DNA of 64,000 nt from Natronincola ferrireducens (GTDB taxonomy: Bacteria; Bacillota; Clostridia; Peptostreptococcales; Natronincolaceae), in assembly GCF_900100845.1 (NCBI RefSeq), contig NZ_FNFP01000002.1, positions 434,001-498,000 of the forward strand, in the 5' to 3' direction. The position numbers and the translations under genes were made by a program. This document shows positions 57,496 through 64,000 of the stretch, one piece after another; position 1 is the stretch's first letter, and the number at the start of each line of letters is the position of its first letter. The notes beneath the pieces were generated by a model, which did not search any database, had not been told where the DNA came from, and saw nothing but the letters and a program-made list of their open reading frames with translations.

Positions 57496-60268
57496 CTATC
57501 ATTATTCCATCTTGCTCTACTACTGTATTTAATCCCATGTATTCAGCAACTATTTCTCTAAATATGGGGGCACCATATCCTCCAGATCCCCCTTGGAAAA
57601 TAAGGACTGATATAGCTATCTGGGGATCGTCATAGGGAGCAAAGCCTGTATACCATGCATAGTTGTCGTAATCCCTTTTAAATTGATCCAAATTAGCTCT
57701 AGGATTAAGGGCTTTAATGGCTTCTCTCATAACAAAGCTTTCGTCCTCATATCTGGGATTGTCTTTGTTTTCTTCCATCAATTGAGCCATTTTATGCTCT
57801 ACTGCTGCTTCTGATACCCCCCAAGCTCTTAAATGCTGCTTTAAATATTGTATTTCATCAACAGGAGGGATTTTACCTGATCTTTGGGCTGTTCCTGTCT
57901 TCCCAGCTACATCAATAGGGAAGTCTCTAAAATAACTTCTAGCCGACCCTGTTTTGTTAACTAAATACATACCATAGTTCACTTCATCTAAGTTTTTATA
58001 GTCTTTTAATTCAATACGCTCTACTAGCTCTGGAGGAAACTCTGTTATACTTTCCCCGTCATAGCTTTGGGTCTTTCTTACTAAGCTTAAATTATACCTA
58101 TAGCCTCCGTTAGCTAATATAGCCATATAATTCGCCATCTGGAGGGGGGTGTAGGAATGCTCTCCTTGGCCAATAGCGAAGTTCATGGTGTCAGCTACAC
58201 TCCATCTAGCTTGAGTAAAGTAGCTGTATTTACAAATATCTGTGTAAATATTGGCCCTATCTTCCTTGATGCCTAAATCCACCATTCTTCTATAAACCTC
58301 ACCTCTAGAAGGATTTTCCTCTGCCCAACTGACAATTTGTTCAATAGTTTCTTTCAATACTTCTTCTGTCGCCTCCACTTTGGTATCATCAAGATCATCC
58401 AACTTCATCTGTCTTTCGAGGTGCCGTCTTAGCATAGCTTTAATTGTTCTGGTTTTATTTTCTATGCTAGGGACACCCCCAGATCTTTCCCTAGGCACTT
58501 GAATTTCTATTCCGGTTCTATCATTTAATCCAAACATTTTTGTGTATTTTGTGAGAATATCGGTATTCATTTTAATCGGTAAGTATCTTCCAGATCCATA
58601 ATCATATCCATTGGCTACTGAGTAGAAATAATAATTATTAGAATCAGCAATAGCTTCATGGAGACCTTGATAACCCATTGTTCGACGACTTTGATTCCAT
58701 AACCAGTTACCAAAGCTATGACCTCCTACTTGAATAAAACCCCTATCTAATATTCTATAGTTTGGACTTAAACCCTGTTCTATACCAGCTAAACCTACAA
58801 TCATTTTAAAGGTTGAACCAGGTTGTATAGCTGTGCTTGTTGCAATATTAGTAAGAGGTCTTGGAGCTAAGGGGTCCCTTTCATTTTCTGGCATAAGACT
58901 ATTCCAGTCTGCACTACTTATCCCTGTGGCAAACAGGTTGGGATCATAGGCAGGATAATTAGCCATAGCTAAAACCTCTCCAGTTTTTATATCAGTAACA
59001 ACTACAGAACCTGAGGTGGCATTATCCAGAGGTCCCCATCTGCTGACGAGGCGATCGGTTCCCCAACGACCTTCATAGGTACCTCCAGCTTGAAGGGTTT
59101 TTAGAACCTCCTCTAGGGTTTCCTCTGCCACTCTTTGTAAATTGGCATCAAGGGTTAAATAAACCCCATCTCCAGGAATAGGATCTTCTATTTCCAATAC
59201 TTTTATAAGCCTTCCCCTGGAGTCCACAACAACCCTTTGAGAGCCGTCCTGACCCTTTAGAGTTTCTTCAAAGCTATGTTCTATTCCAGTTTTACCAATA
59301 ATATCACTTGGAAGATAGCCCAGTTCTCTAACATATTTATCAATTTCGTTTTGTTGTGATATTTTTCCTAAATTACCCAATACATGAGCAGCCCTTTGGT
59401 CTTCTGGGTAATACCGTACGGGCTCAACAGCTATATTTACCCCAGGAAGACTCATGATTTTTTCTTCGATTTCTGTTACTGAAGCCTCTGAAAGGTCTTG
59501 GGCAATTCTTACAGGCTGGTATTGTAGATAGCCCTGTTTTCTAAGGAGTTCTCTAACAACCATAATCTTTCTAGCCTCTACATCAGAATATTCCTCAGGA
59601 ATCTTGTAGACGTTATTTCTAACAATTTGAAAAGCCTCGTAGGCTGAGAGTTCCTTATCTGTAATGTTATAGCTTTGCAACCATTGTTCCTTACGCATTT
59701 CCTCAATGAACTGAAATGGTTGTCTGCTTATGGTAATAGGTACAGTGCCCATTGCTCTAATTAACTGTTGTTGAACTTCTCCCGGGTCAGTTTCTTCTAT
59801 ACCATATCTTCTTCGTAGCATTTCAAAAGCTTCTTGTGCAGTTCCTGCTTTTAACAGATCATTTCTTTCCTTCCAATTCTGAATTTCTAAATCATAGGTA
59901 AAAACATACTCTCCTTCTTCACTAAAGATGATAGGAAATTCATCATTGTATTTATCTTCATTCTTTTCCAATATATTTATAAGTTTAAGTGATACTTCAT
60001 TTATTTTCTCATCAATTACTTCATTTTTCATGATTTGGACAGTAAAGCTTGGTCGGTTTCCTGCTAATAGTCTACCGTAACGGTCTCTTATCTCTCCCCT
60101 AGCAGCTGGCAATGGTATAGTTTTGATAATTCTGTTCTCGGCCTGCTCCCTATATTCCTCACCCTGAACAATCATAATAGTAGCTAATCTAAATAGAATA
60201 ACTACAAAAACCAAAATGTATGTTAATATAATAACATTGTATCTGTTTTTTAGCTTTTTAAAAATCAT
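57476..60268 (-). CDS. mrdA: Penicillin-binding protein 2 (elongasome transpeptidase), unusually long
   Basis: 930-aa class B PBP, acting with MreB/C/D in side-wall synthesis. N-terminal helix (NVIILTYILVFVVILFRLATIM), pedestal domain and transpeptidase with SxxK at Ser485 (STFKM), SxN at Ser543 (SNN) and KTG at Lys790 (KTGTA). Typical PBP2 is about 630-700 aa. The extra length lies in the pedestal (SxxK at 485 against about 330 in E. coli) and about 90 residues between SxN and KTG. A further charged insert follows KTG (LKQHLRAWGVSEAAVEHK). Confidence 0.93.
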   Translation of the reverse strand: MIFKKLKNRYNVIILTYILVFVVILFRLATIMIVQGEEYREQAENRIIKTIPLPAARGEIRDRYGRLLAGNRPSFTVQIMKNEVIDEKINEVSLKLINILEKNEDKYNDEFPIIFSEEGEYVFTYDLEIQNWKERNDLLKAGTAQEAFEMLRRRYGIEETDPGEVQQQLIRAMGTVPITISRQPFQFIEEMRKEQWLQSYNITDKELSAYEAFQIVRNNVYKIPEEYSDVEARKIMVVRELLRKQGYLQYQPVRIAQDLSEASVTEIEEKIMSLPGVNIAVEPVRYYPEDQRAAHVLGNLGKISQQNEIDKYVRELGYLPSDIIGKTGIEHSFEETLKGQDGSQRVVVDSRGRLIKVLEIEDPIPGDGVYLTLDANLQRVAEETLEEVLKTLQAGGTYEGRWGTDRLVSRWGPLDNATSGSVVVTDIKTGEVLAMANYPAYDPNLFATGISSADWNSLMPENERDPLAPRPLTNIATSTAIQPGSTFKMIVGLAGIEQGLSPNYRILDRGFIQVGGHSFGNWLWNQSRRTMGYQGLHEAIADSNNYYFYSVANGYDYGSGRYLPIKMNTDILTKYTKMFGLNDRTGIEIQVPRERSGGVPSIENKTRTIKAMLRRHLERQMKLDDLDDTKVEATEEVLKETIEQIVSWAEENPSRGEVYRRMVDLGIKEDRANIYTDICKYSYFTQARWSVADTMNFAIGQGEHSYTPLQMANYMAILANGGYRYNLSLVRKTQSYDGESITEFPPELVERIELKDYKNLDEVNYGMYLVNKTGSARSYFRDFPIDVAGKTGTAQRSGKIPPVDEIQYLKQHLRAWGVSEAAVEHKMAQLMEENKDNPRYEDESFVMREAIKALNPRANLDQFKRDYDNYAWYTGFAPYDDPQIAISVLIFQGGSGGYGAPIFREIVAEYMGLNTVVEQDGIMIENRLTP

Positions 60269-60282
60269 ATCGCATCACCATT

Positions 60283-60771
60283 CTAATATCTTCTAGTTGG
60301 TCGAAATATTTTTGATACATAAGCATATACAAAAAGGGAGATAATAGCATTATAAAGGATTTCAATAATAAGGCTTATCTTAAAAATATTTAAAAATTGT
60401 AAATTAAATCCTAAAAAATAAATAAAAAATAAGCTAACACCATAATAAAACATGGTTGCCAATGATGTAAATAGAAAAGGAATAATATAATTTTCTTTAA
60501 ATATGTTTTTGTTTGTAAGGGATATAAAATATCCTATAAGCATATAAACCAGTGCATTTATTCCTATCACTTTTCCAAACAAAATATCTTGTAAAATACC
60601 CATAATAAAACCTATTAATGCACTTTTATCTTTTGCTATATTAATAGCAAAGCATACCACTAATATAAGGGCAGTATTAGGAATAACATTATATATTTTA
60701 ATAAATTGCAGTACTGTTGATTGTAAAAACAAATTTAATACGATAATCAATCCAATAGTTAATACCTTCAC
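60283..60771 (-). CDS. mreD: Rod shape-determining membrane protein MreD
   Basis: 162-aa protein with about five helices (TIGLIIVLNLFLQSTVL, NTALILVVCFAINIA, ALIGFIMGILQDILFG). GTG start at 60771 with GGGG upstream. Sequence is poorly conserved in the family, so the call rests on the hydrophobic pattern and position between mreC and the PBP2 gene. Confidence 0.9.
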   Translation of the reverse strand: MKVLTIGLIIVLNLFLQSTVLQFIKIYNVIPNTALILVVCFAINIAKDKSALIGFIMGILQDILFGKVIGINALVYMLIGYFISLTNKNIFKENYIIPFLFTSLATMFYYGVSLFFIYFLGFNLQFLNIFKISLIIEILYNAIISLFVYAYVSKIFRPTRRY

Positions 60772-60786
60772 TTTATTTAACCCCTT

Positions 60787-61629
60787 TTATTCGTCCCCTA
60801 TTATCCTTGGAGCTATAACTAATACCTTATTCATTTTCTTAAAGTTAACAACAGGCTCTACAGTAATGGTTTTTAATAATTGATCAGGAGATTTTCCAAC
60901 TTCAACAACTTCTCCTATCATAATGCCTCTGGGATATATACCCAAACCAGAAGTGATAATTTTATCTCCTACCACTACTTCTACCATTGGGTCAAATAAA
61001 TATCCAGTTAATTCATTGGTAATACTCCCTGATACGATTCCTTGATAACTTCTGTCCCTTAAAACCTGAAAGCTTACTGAGCTATTGTTGTCAATAATAG
61101 ATATAACCTTGGACCAGTTTCCTCCTACTTCATAAACCCTACCAATTAAACCATTGGATGCCAAAACAATACTGTCTTTTTGTATGCCGTGATTTTCTCC
61201 TACATCAATGGTAAATATGTCAAACCAATTTCCAGGGGATTTTGCCACAACATTGGCAGTTGTAACCCCGTCAGTTATCTCATATTCCATATAATTTAAA
61301 GCAAATTTTAATCCTCTTAACTCCTCTAGTTCGTCTCGAGACATTCTTAGGTCTATGACTTCCTGTTGTAATACCTCTATCTCTTTCTTCAATAGATCAT
61401 TTTCCCTCTTAATTTTTGAAAAATTGAAAATTGAGGACAAACCATCCCCAACAGTATTGGCTCCAACAGTCACTACCCTCTGAGCAGGGCTAAGGATATT
61501 CCCCACCCACTTCTCTACTACAGATAACTCATCCCGCTGTTTAGAGGTAAATCCTATGATTATAATGAGAATGATAGCGACAATTGTCACTATCATTGCT
61601 ACTTTATCTTTAAAGGTTTTTCTTTCCAT
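60787..61629 (-). CDS. mreC: Rod shape-determining protein MreC
   Basis: 280-aa single-pass protein: an N-terminal helix (VAMIVTIVAIILIIIIGF), a coiled coil (about residues 70-105, KRENDLLKKEIEVLQQEVIDLRMSRDELEELRGL), and the double beta-barrel with NWFDIFTIDVGENHGIQKDSIVLASNGLIGRV. It links MreB to the extracytoplasmic wall synthases. Confidence 0.96.
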   Translation of the reverse strand: MERKTFKDKVAMIVTIVAIILIIIIGFTSKQRDELSVVEKWVGNILSPAQRVVTVGANTVGDGLSSIFNFSKIKRENDLLKKEIEVLQQEVIDLRMSRDELEELRGLKFALNYMEYEITDGVTTANVVAKSPGNWFDIFTIDVGENHGIQKDSIVLASNGLIGRVYEVGGNWSKVISIIDNNSSVSFQVLRDRSYQGIVSGSITNELTGYLFDPMVEVVVGDKIITSGLGIYPRGIMIGEVVEVGKSPDQLLKTITVEPVVNFKKMNKVLVIAPRIIGDE

Positions 61630-61643
61630 CTACCCCACCATCT

Positions 61644-62681
<1,038 letters not shown>

Positions 62682-62694
62682 CTAAATTGTTCAT

Positions 62695-63393
62695 CTACAT
62701 CATATTTTTTTCTTTTAAACTAGTATAAACATTATCACCAATAATGATGTGATCTAAAACATCAATACCAATAAGTTTTCCAGCTTCCACCAATCTTTGT
62801 GTTATCTTGATATCCTCACGACTTGGTTGAGGATCACCACTAGGATGATTATGAACCAATACAATAGCAGAACTGCTACGTTTTATGGCTCTTATAAATA
62901 CTTCTCTAGGATGTACAATGGAGCTATTTAAACTTCCTACCGAAATGTTTTCTACTGCAATTACCTCATTTTTGGTATTTAAAAGTACTAGATTAAAAAA
63001 TTCTTTTTTTAAATAACGCATTTCCTCCATTAGTAAATGACTAATATCATCAGGTCCTTTTATTTTATAATTATTTGCTTTTGCAGTTAAAGCTATACGT
63101 TTACCAAACTCTACAGCTGCAATTATTTGTGCTGATTTTGCTAATCCTACTCCTTTTATTTGACTCAATTCTTCAATTGTACAGTCGGTAAAAAAACGTA
63201 ATCCATCTTTTGTAGCTGCTATTATGCTTTGAGCTAAATCAATAGCAGACATTTCTCTTGTTCCGGTTGATAATAAAATTGCTAGAAGTTCTGTATTGGA
63301 CAAAGTGTCAACGCCATAGTTTAAAAGTTTTTCTCTAGGTCTTTCACAAGCTGGCATTTTTTTAATTGTAGTATATAAACTACCTCTATCCAT
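62695..63393 (-). CDS. radC: RadC/JAB-domain protein
   Basis: 232-aa protein. An N-terminal helix-hairpin-helix (LSQIKGVGLAKSAQIIAA) and the JAMM metalloprotease-like motif with HNHPSGDPQPSREDI (E...HxHPSGD) are seen. Annotated as a DNA repair protein, but its role remains undefined. maf-radC-mreB is a standard Firmicutes order. Confidence 0.95.
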   Translation of the reverse strand: MDRGSLYTTIKKMPACERPREKLLNYGVDTLSNTELLAILLSTGTREMSAIDLAQSIIAATKDGLRFFTDCTIEELSQIKGVGLAKSAQIIAAVEFGKRIALTAKANNYKIKGPDDISHLLMEEMRYLKKEFFNLVLLNTKNEVIAVENISVGSLNSSIVHPREVFIRAIKRSSSAIVLVHNHPSGDPQPSREDIKITQRLVEAGKLIGIDVLDHIIIGDNVYTSLKEKNMM

Positions 63394-63408
63394 ACCACTT
63401 CACCCCAA

Positions 63409-63999
63409 TTAAGAAAGATATTTTAAAAGATGAATATTGAAATAATGGTTTAGCATTTCTCCTAACTTGTATATAGGCAATCCTACAACATTATAATAAT
63501 CTCCATCAATTTTTCTAACAAACAAAGATGCTTTCCCTTGTATGCCATATCCACCAGCCTTATCCATAGGTTCTCCAGTGGCTATATATTGATTTATCTC
63601 TATATCCTCTAATTGTCTAAAGCATACTTTTGTAATCTCATAATCCCTTATTTCTTTTTTAGTATGGCAATCTATTAAAGCAAGACCTGTAACCACCTCA
63701 TGCTGATTACCCGATAACTGTTTAAGCATCCTAAAGGCCTCCAATTGATCTTGAGGCTTTCCAAGGATTTGATTGTTAACAACAACCGTGTCAGCCCCTA
63801 TAACAATGACCTTGTCATTTATTTTGTCAGCAACATTTTTAGCCTTTTGATAGGCTAATTCAGTTGCAAGGTGATAGGGATCCATGTCTTGATTAAGCTT
63901 TTCTTCAATATCACTGGTTATAATTTGAAATTGAACACCTAGATTTTCTAATATTTCTTTTCGTCTTGGGGAATTCGAGGCTAATACTATTTTATACAT
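63409..63999 (-). CDS. maf: Maf-like nucleotide pyrophosphatase
   Basis: 196 aa, complete but starting one base from the window end. LASNSPRRKEIL phosphate-binding signature, VIGADTVVVNN, KPQDQLEAFRMLKQLSG and GEPMDKAGGYGIQGKAS are the Maf motifs. Members hydrolyse non-canonical or pyrimidine nucleoside triphosphates (dTTP, UTP) and restrain septum formation when overproduced. Gap of 15 nt to radC. Confidence 0.95.
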   Translation of the reverse strand: MYKIVLASNSPRRKEILENLGVQFQIITSDIEEKLNQDMDPYHLATELAYQKAKNVADKINDKVIVIGADTVVVNNQILGKPQDQLEAFRMLKQLSGNQHEVVTGLALIDCHTKKEIRDYEITKVCFRQLEDIEINQYIATGEPMDKAGGYGIQGKASLFVRKIDGDYYNVVGLPIYKLGEMLNHYFNIHLLKYLS

Positions 64000-64000
64000 A

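Overview
The window is 64 kb of low-GC chromosomal DNA from an endospore-forming Firmicute of the class Clostridia. Gene content and order (six-cysteine SCIFF peptide and maturase beside yajC/secDF, spoIVFA/B, dacF, SpoIID- and BofC-like genes, mreBCD-minCDE, rplU-prp-rpmA-obg, a complete selenocysteine toolkit) fit an anaerobe of the Alkaliphilus/Natronincola kind; that placement is inference from gene order, not a measured match. Almost everything is core chromosome. I see no prophage, CRISPR array, intact insertion sequence or rRNA operon.

Layout. 1-2930: partial tcdA, a 6S RNA gene, aspS. 2978-4660: hemZ and a 60-aa helix-turn-helix protein whose Shine-Dalgarno sequence is buried in a perfect hairpin. 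4909-11321: MBL hydrolase, dtd, relA, apt, recJ. 11420-15398: UbiB-like kinase and secDF. 15502-18500: gamma carbonic anhydrase-like protein, SCIFF maturase scfB, SCIFF peptide scfA (46 aa), a small membrane protein, yajC. 18639-25010: tgt, queA, a SpoIID/LytB protein, DUF2905, ruvBAC. 25270-27567: BofC-like protein, then DUF378 and nitroreductase genes on the plus strand, then a Fur-family regulator. 27603-33978: tRNA-Sec, selB, selA, a plus-strand alanine/glycine symporter, and selD. 34019-37792: comEA-like gene, dacF, sdaAA/sdaAB. 38086-45919: ridA, a YheO-like regulator, leuS with a T-box leader, rsfS, a CaCA exchanger, an LCP protein, yqeK, nadD. 46108-50606: yhbY, a small Cys-rich protein, obg, rpmA, prp, rplU with an L21-type leader, rng. 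50664-54950: DUF2344 and radical SAM pair, spoIVFB/A. 55111-63999: mgsA, minEDC, a large PBP2, mreDCB, radC, maf.

How the parts fit. selA, selB, tRNA-Sec and selD lie within about 6.4 kb. SelD is itself a selenoprotein: its true N terminus lies upstream of the obvious ORF, through an in-frame UGA at codon 16 followed by a compact hairpin suitable as a bacterial SECIS. The SCIFF precursor and its maturase are separated by an intrinsic terminator that should keep precursor in excess. L27 carries the Firmicutes N-terminal extension, and its processing protease Prp is encoded next to it. Serine dehydratase, RidA and the YheO-like regulator form a neighbourhood consistent with handling of 2-aminoacrylate.

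Most genes are on the minus strand, in short operons bounded by clear intrinsic terminators, several of them bidirectional at convergent gene ends. Start codons were moved inward where a Shine-Dalgarno sequence and family knowledge favour an internal start; these cases are stated in the entries.
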